A stretch of 64,000 nt of DNA from Maniola hyperantus (lineage: Eukaryota; Arthropoda; Insecta; Lepidoptera; Nymphalidae), in contig NC_048547.1 in the NCBI RefSeq assembly GCF_902806685.2, positions 806,001 to 870,000 on the forward strand, in the 5' to 3' direction. Each line of letters begins with the position of its first letter. Within the stretch, counting starts at the first letter, position 1. Positions 9,900 to 18,799 of this stretch are shown piece by piece. The position numbers were made by a program, and so were the translations under genes. The notes below the pieces were generated by a model, which was given only the letters and a program-made list of their open reading frames with translations, ran no database searches and was not told where the DNA came from.

Positions 9900-10100
9900 C
9901 GACTGTTTACCCTGCGGGGCGATTGTCTAAAACCCTGCATCAATCATTATTACAATCTCAATTGTTCTGATTGGCTGAATTTCTTGTTGCAACAATGAGC
10001 AACAATGCATTGTGGCCAATAGTGAGCGAGCATTAACCAATCAGAGATAATTGCGATCGTGACATTGTAGCTGTCAAACAACCGCGGTAGGGCCACAGAT
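9900..10100 (-). mobile_element. MITE-M, CCAAT-rich element
   Basis: Carries GGGGCGATTGTCTAAAACC at the left, TTGTTGCAACAATG in the middle and TGACATTGTAGCTGTCAAAC then CCGCGGTAGGGCC at the right. The same order in reverse orientation forms 59090-59282, and a diverged copy lies at 59535-59715. Three CCAAT boxes (9970-9974, 10016-10020, 10037-10041) lie within 72 bp. Confidence 0.7.
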
Positions 10101-10104
10101 TCGC

Positions 10105-10630
10105 AATAAAGAAATTTGTATTTGTATTTGTTTAAACCACAAAAAGTCTAGGGTTCAAACGATGCATGGATGTGCTATGGACTTTTTCAAACTAGTACAT
10201 ACCTACCTAATGAAAAACAAAAAAACAAGTTTCAACTGTTGAAGCGCTCTCCAAATTTGAAAGGCTCTTTTCGTTGTCTCGTAGTCTCTCACTTAGTTCG
10301 AAAGCCTTTTGAAATACTTCGAAAGGTTCTACTGTCTACTCATTGATCCCAGTTATAGCCCTTGAAGCGTCTACGACATCTTATAAAGTACCTTTCCTGT
10401 CTCGAAACCCCGCCTCCTGCTAATGAGGGCCTCGAGCTAACAATCCAAGCGCTCTCCTAACGCCAACCGAATGGGCGTTCGTTAAAATATTTTGTGCCCA
10501 TCAATTTATGTGCAGTTGCCTCTCAAGAGGCACGCCCCCACCCCCCAGGTAGGTACTCAACGGTACAAACGAGGGAAATAATTCTAACGAATAATTTATT
10601 GTTTATAACAGCTAATCTATCTATCTAATC
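10105..10630. other. Stretch without recognised feature
   Basis: Unique-looking DNA. No open frame of note, no tRNA and no repeat family recognised. Confidence 0.35.
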
Positions 10631-10632
10631 TA

Positions 10633-10834
10633 TCTAATATATATATAAAAATGAATCGCTGAATGTGTTGTTGATCGCAAATCTCGAAAACAGCTGAACC
10701 GATTTCGCTAATCCTTTTTTCATAATATTCCTTGAAGTACGAGGATGGTTCTTACGGAGAGATAAATTTAAAGTATTAAAAATTTTTTAATGAATCGACT
10801 GTTATGCGGAACGAAATTCGCCGGGGCAGCTAGT
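10633..10834 (+). mobile_element. Helitron-like element, family H4, first of a tandem pair
   Basis: TCTAATATATATATAAAAATG, CGCTGAATGTGTTG, ATCGCAAATCTCGA and CAGCTGAACCGATTTCGC lead to CCGGGGCAGCTAGT. This is a different sequence from H1-H3 but has the same TC...CTAGT termini. Confidence 0.8.
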
Positions 10835-10835
10835 C

Positions 10836-11029
10836 TCTATATATAAAAATGAATCGCTGAATGTGTTGCTGATCGCAAATCTCGAGAACAGCTGAACCGA
10901 TTTCGCTAATTCTTTTTTCATAATATTCCTTGAAGTACGAGGATGGTTCTTACGGAGAGATAAATTTAAAGTATTAAAAAAATTTAATGAATCGACTGTT
11001 AGGCGGCACGAAGTTCGCCGTCAGCTAGT
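10836..11029 (+). mobile_element. Helitron-like element, family H4, second of a tandem pair
   Basis: Begins TCTATATATAAAAATG one base after the CTAGT of the preceding copy and ends GCCGTCAGCTAGT. The two copies are nearly identical over the body. Insertion of one Helitron at the 3' end of another is a known habit of the superfamily. Confidence 0.8.
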
Positions 11030-11149
11030 ACTTAATATTACTTTAGAGAGGATTATGCAAAACGAATTTTAAATACCTAGTTGGATAGACGCAGGAGTTA
11101 GTTTGCCAAATGCCACACAAGGACAACAAGGCTTATTGATGTAACTTTA

Positions 11150-11335
11150 AAAATGACACACTTCCATACCCAATTTACCCTCTTAGGGGTGGAATTTTGA
11201 AAAATCCTTTCATAGTGGATACAGTGGTCTTTACAAAAAACACACCCTCCAAATTTCATGTCTCTAGGACCAGCGGTTTAGGCTGTGCGTTGATATAATA
11301 TAAGTCAGTCAGTCAGTCAGTCATTATAGATAGAT
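11150..11335 (-). mobile_element. Diverged H1-like element
   Basis: TACCCTCTTAGGGGTGGAAT, TTTTGAAAAATCCTTTCATAG, GGTTTAGGCTGTGCGTTGAT and a CAGT run reproduce the H1 layout on the minus strand, but with many differences from the other copies. No CTAG end remains. Confidence 0.6.
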
Positions 11336-11507
11336 TGAACTAAGTAGTCATCTAGTAATAGATAGTAAAATAACTTCATTTTAGTTTCCACTAGTGTCCG
11401 TACGCAGATAATCTGCTTCGCATTAAATCACCGGCATGGCGTCAGTCGTGACCCGCACTATCGAGTATCGCCTCCATTTAAGGGCTGTGTACTTATGTTT
11501 TAGCTAA

Positions 11508-11815
11508 TCTAAATATATAAAAGGAAAAGGGTCACCGACTGACTGACTGATCTAACAACGCACAGCTCAAACTACTGGACGGATGATCGGGATGAAATTT
11601 GGCATGCAGATAGCTATTATGGCGTAGACTTCGTCCGGGTAGACTACACAAATTTCAAATCCCTATTTCACCCCCTAGGGATTGAATTTTCAAAAATCCT
11701 TCCTTAGCGGATGCCGACCTTATAATAGGTATCTGCATGCCAAATTTTAGCCCGATCCTTCTAGTTGTTTGAGCTGTGCGTTGATAGATTGTCAGTCACC
11801 TTTTCATTTTATATA
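11508..11815. mobile_element. Two H1 copies joined head to head as a palindrome
   Basis: A 5' half in plus orientation (TATATAAAAGG to TATTATGGCGTAG, ending about 11624) is joined directly to a nearly complete minus copy (11625-11815). The minus copy starts at ACTTCGTCCG and ends at CCTTTTCATTTTATATA. No CTAG terminus lies at the junction. Confidence 0.75.
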
Positions 11816-12000
11816 TTGAAATGACATGGTTCAGAATGCAAAGTTCATGTGAATGAGTGTTCACTCGTGTGATTGGCTCATTTTGTTTCCATTCCATGTT
11901 CAGTCGAGAATGAAAATGAATATTATGACAGTACCTACATAAATACAAAACACAAATATCAATACCCAGCAGCCCTGGGCGAGGTCGTGCGAGTGTTATA

Positions 12001-12328
12001 GAATTTTGCATATCTTCCCGCTCATATCGAGCTTCGGATCCCGAGCATTGTTGCAAAGCGACCGTGTTGCATACAACAGCTGCACATGATTTACTGTATT
12101 AGTATCACTACTGTCACTTATAGATACAAAACACAAATATCAATACCCAGAATTTTGCATATCTTCCTGCTCATATCGAGCTTCGGATCCCGAGCATTGT
12201 TGCAAAGCGACCGTGTTGCATACAACAGCTGCACATGATTTACTGTATTAGTATCACTACTGTCACTTATAGATACAAAACACAAATATCAATACCCAGA
12301 ATTTTGCATATCTTCCTGCTCATATTGC
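12001..12328. repeat. 149-bp tandem duplication, 2.2 units
   Basis: GAATTTTGCATATCTTCC starts at 12001, 12150 and 12299, giving two full 149-bp units and a partial third. The units differ at very few positions, and the unit contains CGAGCTTCGGATCCCGAGC, a palindrome. The flank before unit 1 has a 33-bp segment (11968-12000) that is absent from the later joints. Confidence 0.95.
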
Positions 12329-12349
12329 ATATTCGATTTTTCATATTTA

Positions 12350-12495
12350 GAGCCTCAACGGGTAAAGGAGTGGACTGAAAATCGAAAGGTCGACGGTTCA
12401 AACCCCGCCGTACCTACTCCTAGCACAAGCTTGACGCTTAGTTGGAGAGGAAAGGGGAATATTAGTCATTTAACATGGCTAATATTCCTTTAAAA
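12350..12495 (+). mobile_element. SINE-B, small internal deletions
   Basis: AGCCTCAACGGGTAAAGG to GGCTAATATTCCTTTAAAAAAA. The D-arm part and the CCCGTTGCACTATTGT block are shortened relative to 8018-8201. Confidence 0.8.
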
Positions 12496-12604
12496 AAACA
12501 TAGAACAAACAAAATGGCACCGACTTAAAATTTTGTTCGCTTGACATTGTTCGCAGACATGAATTCTTATTGAGGGTACTAGCTAGTGATAACTTTATCT
12601 AAAT

Positions 12605-13020
12605 CTAAATCAGCAGGTGCTGTCCCACGTCTGGGCAAAGGCCTCCCTCCGATCCTTCCACAATTTCCTATTTCGTGCCTCTTCAGGCCACGCAACTGTA
12701 AAGTTATCTAATTCATCACGCCAACGTCGCCTCGACCGACGACCGAAAAAGAAGCAGATTTTGCCCATAACTCATCTGGCATACGGCACACATGACCTGC
12801 CCAGTCCCATCTGAGTAAAGCGGCTGCAAGGCCAACGTCAGCTACTCGCGTTTTGGAACGTATAGCAGAATTCCTTACGCCATCTGCTAGTTTTATACCT
12901 AGTATGCTGCGTTCCATGGCTCTTTGGCAAATCTTGAGCTTGGACTTTTGAGAGTTTGTCAGGGACCAAGTCTGAGCACCATACGTGAGAGTTGACAGAA
13001 TGCACATGTCCATGAGCTTT
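12605..13020 (-). pseudogene. RTE-Y: C-terminal fragment of an RTE-type LINE
   Basis: On the minus strand from about 13013 the frame reads LSTLTYGAQTWSLTNSQKSK, then AMERSILGIKL and a WDWAGHVCRM block. This layout (YGAQTW, AMERSILG, WAGHV) is typical of the region after the reverse transcriptase in RTE-type retrotransposons. The frame is lost after the GHVCRM motif, but the DNA continues with CGTCGACGACCGAAAAAG-like and CCCAGACGTGGGACAGC segments to the 3' end. The catalytic part is absent, so it is a 5'-truncated relic. A second relic of the same end is at 49510-49730. Confidence 0.75.
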
Positions 13021-13227
13021 TAACTTTATAGCAAATTTAATAATCATAAAATGGTTCTAATAATTTCAAACCATACCTTATATTTGTATAGGTAGAGAAG
13101 CTCATTATTACCTGTGTTGCCATTGTAGCGGTGTGCAATCTCGCTATTGTTTCTCGATTCGCCCAGAACATTACTTTTTATAGACTGGATGTTGTTTCTA
13201 TATAAATGGTGTTTCATTTATCTGGCA

Positions 13228-13565
13228 TAGTTCAAATATATACATGTGAAAGATTGAAAGTGGTAGAAAAAAATATATAAAGGAAGAAAAGATGAGGGGT
13301 AATAGACTGACATGGTTAATTATCAAGTATAACCATGTCACCGAGGAGAAATCGAATAATCTCTGGGCCATGTAAAGCGTAGGGAAGAAAGTCATATTAA
13401 TAGAAAAATGTGGATATTGTGGATGGAAAAAAGAGAGGACGACCAAAGAAAAGGTGAATGGATTGCGTGAAAGAGGATATTTGTGTGAAAGGGGTGGATA
13501 ATACCTTGACGGATGACAGTAGTGAGTGGAAAGAAGAAAACATGTTGTGCCGACCCCACATAGCG
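13228..13565 (+). pseudogene. LINE C-terminal fragment of RTE type
   Basis: The plus strand reads DGKKRGRPKKR, then an in-frame TGA where Trp is expected, then MDCVKEDICVKGVDNT, LTDDSSEWKEE and finally CCADPT-like residues with a small frame change. The GRP(K)KRW.DCV(K)EDM pattern followed by EWK...CADPT is common at the end of insect LINE polyproteins. The upstream half is too decayed to read. Confidence 0.65.
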
Positions 13566-13603
13566 TGAAATATAAAAAAAGAAAAGGAAGACCATGTAGA
13601 TGG

Positions 13604-13785
13604 AAAAGCTGACTGACAGACTGATTGACTGACTGACTGATCTATCAACGCACAGCTCAAACTACTGGACAAATCGGGCCGAAATTTGTCATACAGATAG
13701 CTATTATGACGTAGGCATCCGCTAAGAAAGGATTTTTAAAAATCCAACCCCTGAGGGGGTGAAATAGGGGTCTGAAATTTATGTG
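13604..13785 (+). mobile_element. Helitron-like H1, both ends truncated
   Basis: A long CTGA run, CTATCAACGCACAGCTCAAA, GCATCCGCTAAGAAAGGAT and GGGGGTGAAATAGGGGTC are present. It stops at AATTTATGTGGGCACATC, where a SINE-D-like TGCACCAGGAAGGTCGTC follows. Confidence 0.7.
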
Positions 13786-14079
13786 GGCACATCACTTACC
13801 ACTGCACCAGGAAGGTCGTCAGGGGTTGTCGTCTACTGTAATTTTATAATAAATAATTTTATGTCATTAAAAATATTGTAATCAATTTTTTTCTACTTAG
13901 ATTCAAAAGTTTCAATAATTATTAAATAAATAAAACACCCTGTATATAACTCTCGTCGTTTCCTCAGGCAGTTTGTATGAATCGCTACTACTTATGTTTC
14001 TGATGTTATCTGTTACAACCGAGGAAAATCTGAAACACCTCTGTTTAGGTTCTCTACTGCTTCTTTTAGATAATAATCA

Positions 14080-14392
14080 TCATCGTCATCGTGATCAACC
14101 CATCGCCGGCTCACTACAGAGCACGGGTCTCCTCTCATAGTGAGAAGGGTTTTGGCCATAGTCTACCACGCTGGCCATTGGATTGGTAGACTTCACACAC
14201 CTTCGAGAAAATTATGGAGAACTCTCAGGCATGCAGGTTTCCTCACGATGTTTTCCTTTACCGTTAAAGCAAGTGATATTTAATTACTTAAGACGCACAT
14301 AACTCCGAAAAGTTAGAGGTGCGTGTCCGGGATCGAACCCCCGACCTCTGATTAGGAGGCGTATGTTTAACCACTAGGCTATCACAGCCTTA
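14080..14392 (-). mobile_element. SINE-A, full length
   Basis: From ATCATCGTCATC and CCCATCGCCGGCTCACTAC through TCACGATGTTTTCC to the head, with GATCGAACCCCCGACCTCTG (B box) and CCACTAGGCTATCACAGC (A box) read as complements. The GATGAT tail is the SINE 3' end. Confidence 0.85.
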
Positions 14393-14439
14393 CATGAAAT
14401 AAATATTTAATCCCTACCCATATTATCCCTACATCCCTA

Positions 14440-14630
14440 CCCATATAATAAAAGCAAAAATGGGTCTGTTTGTTGGTTTATTGGTTTGTTTGCTTGTTGG
14501 TTTCAATCACGTCACAACGACGGAGCAACGGATGATTTTTTGCATAGGTCTAGTTAAAGACCTGGAGAGTAACTCAGGCTACTTTTTATCCCGGAAAATC
14601 AAACAGTTCCCACGGGATTTTAGCTAGTCT
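14440..14630 (+). mobile_element. Helitron-like element H2
   Basis: ATAATAAAAGCAAAAATGGG, TTGGTTTGTTTGC, CGTCACAACGACGGAGCAAC, GGCTACTTTTTATCCCGGAA and CCCACGGGATTTTAGCTAGT. The segment just before CTAGT is shortened, and the usual GCGGACGAAGTCGCGGGC is missing. Confidence 0.7.
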
Positions 14631-14689
14631 AATGATAAATTCCTTGATGCTTCCACGTGACTTAAATGAATAGTCTCATTGCATATTAC

Positions 14690-15030
14690 TCGACACTTAG
14701 CTTTTAACGTCAGTGGCATCTCACACAGACAGCCATATTATCAGCGACTGGCTGAGTTTAACATGACATCTCTTCGAAATAGGCACGAAATACTTGACTT
14801 GTGCTTTCTACATAAAATTTTACGAAATAAAGTTAAATGTAGTAACCTTCTCAATCGAATATCCTTATCTGTTCCACATAGACACTCCCGCAGTTTTATA
14901 TCCCCAAAAATCTTCCATATACCTTTCACCAAATCTCATCTAGGAAATCAAGCCCCAATTATGCGTATATGTGCAAAATTTAACGAAATATCAAAAAAGA
15001 TACCTGGCATCGACATATTTCATGACTCAG
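14690..15030 (+). pseudogene. LINE reverse-transcriptase C-terminal fragment
   Basis: An open frame reads HRQPYYQRLAEFNMTSLRNR, HEILDLCFLHKILRNK, CSNLLNRISLSVPHRHSR and PIMRICAKFNEIS. The R-x-x-x-D-L-x-x-L/F-x-K-I-L-x-x-K pattern, followed by a run ending in N(E), is the standard tail of Jockey/CR1-group polyproteins. No reverse transcriptase core is present. At about 15035 it runs into a different LINE tail, so the two are fused or nested. Confidence 0.65.
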
Positions 15031-15040
15031 CTACGACACA

Positions 15041-15443
15041 TTGGCCCCGTGTCATATCAGGAAGACAGCATCAAGACCGGGAGCCGCAGCAGAAACAGCT
15101 GAAAACGGCAAGCGGCGCAAGTATGCCTCTCTTATAGAGAGTTACATTTTTGTGCCGTTTGCCGTGGAGACCCTGGGGCCATGGAGTCTTAGTGCTAAAA
15201 AATTTTTACGAGACATTTCACCGCGATTAATAGCCTCAACTGGTGACAGAAGGGCTGGCTCATTTTTTGCGCAACGGATCAGCCTGGCTGTCCAGCGCGG
15301 AAATGCAGCCAGTATTCTTGGCACCATTCCACGCGGTCATGATTTATATAGTAATTAGATAAGGCTAGCTTTAAGTTTTATTGTATTAAAAAAAAAAAAG
15401 ATAAAAAAAAATAAAAAAAAATTATTAATTGTTTAGTTAAGTA
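15041..15443 (+). pseudogene. LINE C-terminal tail and 3' UTR, interrupted by a transposon
   Basis: The open frame 15041-15358 encodes PCHIRKTASRPGAAAE, KRRKYASLIESYIFVPFAVE, TLGPWSLSAKKF and QRISLAVQRGNAASILGTIP. This is the same module as at 1939-2320, but intact to its stop. The upstream catalytic domains are missing. The AT-rich 3' region is interrupted by the element at 15444 and resumes at 17758, ending in TAAA repeats near 17914. Confidence 0.7.
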
Positions 15444-15474
15444 CAGATCGCGCGGCGAGAGTTTGGCTTTGACC
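15444..15474 (+). repeat. Left terminal inverted repeat of the DD82E transposon
   Basis: CAGATCGCGCGGCGAGAG then TTTGGCTTTGACC. It is the inverse of 17727-17757 apart from the AT/TA pair near the end. This would be the transposase binding and cleavage end. Confidence 0.9.
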
Positions 15475-15837
15475 TTCGGGTGGAGGGGATTACTGCGCAT
15501 GGGTACTGTCACGCACACAATACTTTTCCTTTTTTATGTACCAGGTTGGATATTTGAGTGGGTCAAAATTCATGTACAGTGGTAATAATGCTAGAAAATA
15601 ATACGAAATAGATAAACTTCTTCATTTATTAAAACTATTGATAGTTATTTTACTTATATAAAATGTTTATTTCCTTTTAAAGTTTACAGAGACAGCGATG
15701 AAAATTCTAAATAATTGTTTTTTAATAAAATTATTTATTCCAAGATACATGTAAAATTGGTACATACAAACAAAAGAAAACTTAAAATAATTATTAAATA
15801 CAAAAGTTAACATTAAAAAAAAGTCTTAGCAGCAGTG

Positions 15838-17445
15838 CTATTCAGATTCTGAATCAGTTAAAGGTTTAACGCCTTCTATGAAATCACCGCATGGTCCAGT
15901 GGTGCTGCCGCGACACGAAATTGTGCAACGTCTTTTGCTTGTTGAGGGTCCGGGTTCAGGGCTTCCTCGGTTGCAGTTGTCATCATCATCATCTTCATAA
16001 CCATCATCAGAATCATCGTCTTCGGAATTATCATCGACGCGAATTATAAATTGCTCGGTAAGTAAATCAACTACATGGTCACTCTTGACGTACTCTTCTT
16101 CTATATCTTTTACCTTTTTACATATTTTTCCCCATTCCTGGGCACCCATTAAGGATACTTTTTCTTTGATAAGTTTGGTACATTCTTGTAAATTCCATTT
16201 AACATTTTTGCTAGCTACATATTGTTTAATAGTAGCCCATGCCATTTCTATGGGGTTGAGGTCTGGATGGTAAGGCGGTAATCTCAATATGCTATGGTTT
16301 GCTTCTGCTAAAATTTGATCTATTGAAAAAGTTTTAAATCTTTCTTTATTAGCTTTTATCAAGTTGTACAATTGTGGCTTGAGCATTGTTGAATCATATT
16401 GTATGCCTTTATCAGTTAGCCAATTCTGCATATCGGCTTTTTTGGTATTGGAGGACGGTGCTAAATCCCATTGTTTATTGTGGTATGAAGCGTTGTCGAC
16501 AACCACTACAGAATTGGGTGGTAGGTTGGGAATTAATTGTGTCCTAAGCCATTTTTCATAATTCTCGTAATTCATGTTGTCGTGATAGTCCCCTGTTTTG
16601 GTGCCGGCTTTAAAAGTTAATAAAGCATTTGGTATAAACCCAGCTTCAGATCCTGCGTGGACTATCACGACTCGTTGTCCTTTAGAAATGGGTTTTTTTA
16701 GTCCTTCCGTAGGGCCATCGCTCCAGGCTTTGGTTGTTGAGTGCGATGAATCTACGTAGGATTCATCTGTGTAAACAATGGGTCTTCCTTCTTGTCGATA
16801 TTTTCTTATTTTACTTAAATATTCAATGCGTTGTAATCGGATATTCGATGTTTCTATTAGTAATTTACGGTTGTTTTCTGTTTTTTTCCAGCGAAATCCT
16901 AACTCCTTTATAATTACACGAAGACTTGTTTCTGACCCTTTAAAGTTTATATCTTCCTCAAGTTTCTTTTTTAGTTTCCCAATGGTGGGAAGTTCATTAT
17001 TCGTCTTGTGAAAATTGTGTATACATCTTTTTATAATACCTTGGTCAAAATTATCAATATTCGTAACTGGTTTAGCTCTGGGACGTTTTTTTCCAGGTGT
17101 TCTGAAAGTAATTAGCAAATCGGAACTCTTGGCTTGATTTGCGATATTTTTTACAGTTCCAATTGAAGTCTTAGTGGCCTCCGATGTCCGTTTTTGAATT
17201 TTAGCTAATTTACTGACTACACAATTTAATTTAGAAACAGTTTCCGTTTTCATTACCTGCATAGTCTGTATAGTTTGGTTATTCTCCGACTGACTGAGTA
17301 AAGAAGCAACTTCCTCAATCTGACTTCGAATTTGCTTCAATGAATCGACACATTCGTCAGCTTCTTTCTTTAAAAAGCAATTCACGTCATATATCATTTT
17401 CCGTGCTTGCCTTTTTAAAACAATGTTTTTTTTACGCATTTTCAA
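15838..17445 (-). CDS. Transposase, IS630/Tc1/mariner group, DD82E
   Basis: This 535-residue transposase would cut its own element out at the 31-bp ends and re-insert it at TA sites. Residues 1-100 are lysine-rich and predicted helical (a possible coiled coil around 25-105). GKKRPRAKPV (119-128) resembles the basic linker between DNA-binding domains. Residues 135-215 look like a helix-turn-helix region. The catalytic triad is visible as Asp227 (IVYTDESYVD), Asp317 (VVVVDNASYH) and Glu400 (PDLNPIEMAW). There are 82 residues between the second Asp and the Glu, against 34-41 in classical Tc1/mariner enzymes. That spacing matches the Sailor (DD82E) family. Residues about 475-500 are strongly acidic, and a Ser/Pro/Arg tail follows. 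No stop or frameshift is seen. A second Met at codon 3 is an alternative start. The domain assignment is firm; the family name is from memory of the spacing. Confidence 0.92.
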   Translation of the reverse strand: MKMRKKNIVLKRQARKMIYDVNCFLKKEADECVDSLKQIRSQIEEVASLLSQSENNQTIQTMQVMKTETVSKLNCVVSKLAKIQKRTSEATKTSIGTVKNIANQAKSSDLLITFRTPGKKRPRAKPVTNIDNFDQGIIKRCIHNFHKTNNELPTIGKLKKKLEEDINFKGSETSLRVIIKELGFRWKKTENNRKLLIETSNIRLQRIEYLSKIRKYRQEGRPIVYTDESYVDSSHSTTKAWSDGPTEGLKKPISKGQRVVIVHAGSEAGFIPNALLTFKAGTKTGDYHDNMNYENYEKWLRTQLIPNLPPNSVVVVDNASYHNKQWDLAPSSNTKKADMQNWLTDKGIQYDSTMLKPQLYNLIKANKERFKTFSIDQILAEANHSILRLPPYHPDLNPIEMAWATIKQYVASKNVKWNLQECTKLIKEKVSLMGAQEWGKICKKVKDIEEEYVKSDHVVDLLTEQFIIRVDDNSEDDDSDDGYEDDDDDNCNRGSPEPGPSTSKRRCTISCRGSTTGPCGDFIEGVKPLTDSESE

Positions 17446-17726
17446 ATCACTTTTTAATATTTAACAAAAAAAACTTAACTGACAAACTTAAACAAACAAA
17501 CTCAACAAATAATAACAATCGACAACAATAAACAATTAACGAAAATAGCAATTCACTTGTGAACGTGATTGTACAACACGAGTGCGCGGTACGTCGTATC
17601 GATGCGAGAGGCAGGGAACGACTGGAGCAGTGGAGCGCCAATCAGAGCACCGCGTGCGCCTACACACCCGCCCCGCACCCCACTAATTGCCCGTTGATAC
17701 CCAATTTCTGATTTCTGCGCAATAAC

Positions 17727-17757
17727 GGTCAAAGCCAAACTCTCGCCGCGCGTACTG
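17727..17757 (-). repeat. Right terminal inverted repeat of the DD82E transposon
   Basis: GGTCAAAGCCAAACTCTCGC then CGCGCGTACTG, followed by the TA duplication. The transposase start lies 281 bp inside this end, so any promoter should sit in 17446-17726. Confidence 0.9.
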
Positions 17758-17915
17758 TAGTTAGTTAAGTTCTTTTTATTTGTCTAGATATTTTGCAAAT
17801 GCTGTGTACACATTTTATAGATACATTTATCAGCCTGTGTTTGTCTATAAGTGTCGTAGTTTGTGTTAAATTAATGTATTGTGTGTGTTCCTAATAAATA
17901 AAATAAATAAATATT
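17758..17915 (+). mobile_element. Resumed 3' tail of the LINE at 15041
   Basis: GTTAGTTAAGTTCTTTTTAT continues the AT-rich LINE 3' region and ends with AATAAATAAAATAAATAAAT (17891-17914), the likely retroposon tail. Confidence 0.6.
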
Positions 17916-17921
17916 ACATTG

Positions 17922-18060
17922 GCGCTAATTCTGTTGTACTCTAACCTAAACCTAAACTAAATTTTAGATTCTTTAATTTTAGGATTTCTATTTCTAAACT
18001 GCATTCGCTTTTTTGCTTCAACTAAATTTAAACATCCTAAATGGCCGTCTAAAATGACGT
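17922..18060 (+). mobile_element. MITE-F-type end
   Basis: TTACATTGGCGCTAATTCTG then TTGTACTCTAACC. An inverted partner, reading TTACATTGGGGCCGATTCTC on the minus strand, lies at 22075-22098. The pair may bound one 4.2-kb element or two separate copies. No transposase lies between them. Confidence 0.4.
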
Positions 18061-18798
18061 TTCAATTGAATAGTAAGTGTTGCTATTTAAGATAACAAGA
18101 ACTGCACTAAATTTGTGTTTGATTTTCCCCTTTAATCTTAAAACTATTTTTTGCGAAAAATATCGAACGATGTTACTTGAAATACAAAAATAATAACTTT
18201 ACTTGATTTATTTAGGTCGAATCACAATAAAAGTGTCGAAAATTGAAGTTTTGTTCATTTTATCGTGTGAAGTAGGCTTAAGTCTTTGATCAAAAGTGCT
18301 AGAACCCAGAGCCGTAAAACTAGTTAAAAAAACAGATCTATTATTTTTGTTGCAAATATAATTTCTAACCTAATTTCTTTATGTTTTGTGGTTAAAGAAT
18401 CTTAGTTTTTGTTACAAAACTTTGTGAAAATAGTGGTTATGTGCATAAAATAGATAAAAGCAAAGAATTTTGCTTGGAATCTTACCTACCTACCTTACCT
18501 TGAAATCACCGAGGTACCTAATTGTCAAACTCTTGCTAGGAAATCAATGCAAACAGATGAAAAGCAATCATCCTAAATAACTGACTGCCACAGAGTACAT
18601 TGAATATACAGGTAAAGGAATATACAGCGAGGAAGTTCTGAAACTTGGCGGTATACTTACAAATCTGGCGTGCAAGGACGTGGAACGAGGTATCCATGAA
18701 TTCTGCTATGAATTCAACAAACTAAGGCGGTAATGTGATTTAAGGCATGAAAGTACCTACAAGATCAAGATTGAATGTATATACCTACGTGTATAATA
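18061..18798. other. Stretch without recognised feature
   Basis: AT-rich DNA with no long frames, tRNA-like heads or known repeat blocks that I can see. Confidence 0.4.
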
Positions 18799-18799
18799 A

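Larger units (their letters stand above)
15444..17757 (-). mobile_element. Complete IS630/Tc1/mariner transposon, DD82E (Sailor-type)
   Basis: The 2,314-bp element is bounded by 31-bp inverted repeats (15444-15474 and 17727-17757) that begin CAG and share CGCGCGGCGAGAGTTTGGCT then TTGACC. Only the two bases after CAG (AT versus TA) and one neighbouring base differ. Single TA dinucleotides flank both ends (15442-15443 and 17758-17759), the usual duplication of this superfamily. It encodes one intact transposase. The insertion splits the 3' region of a LINE, whose flanks still join across it. Intact ends plus an intact gene suggest a young, possibly autonomous copy. Confidence 0.92.
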
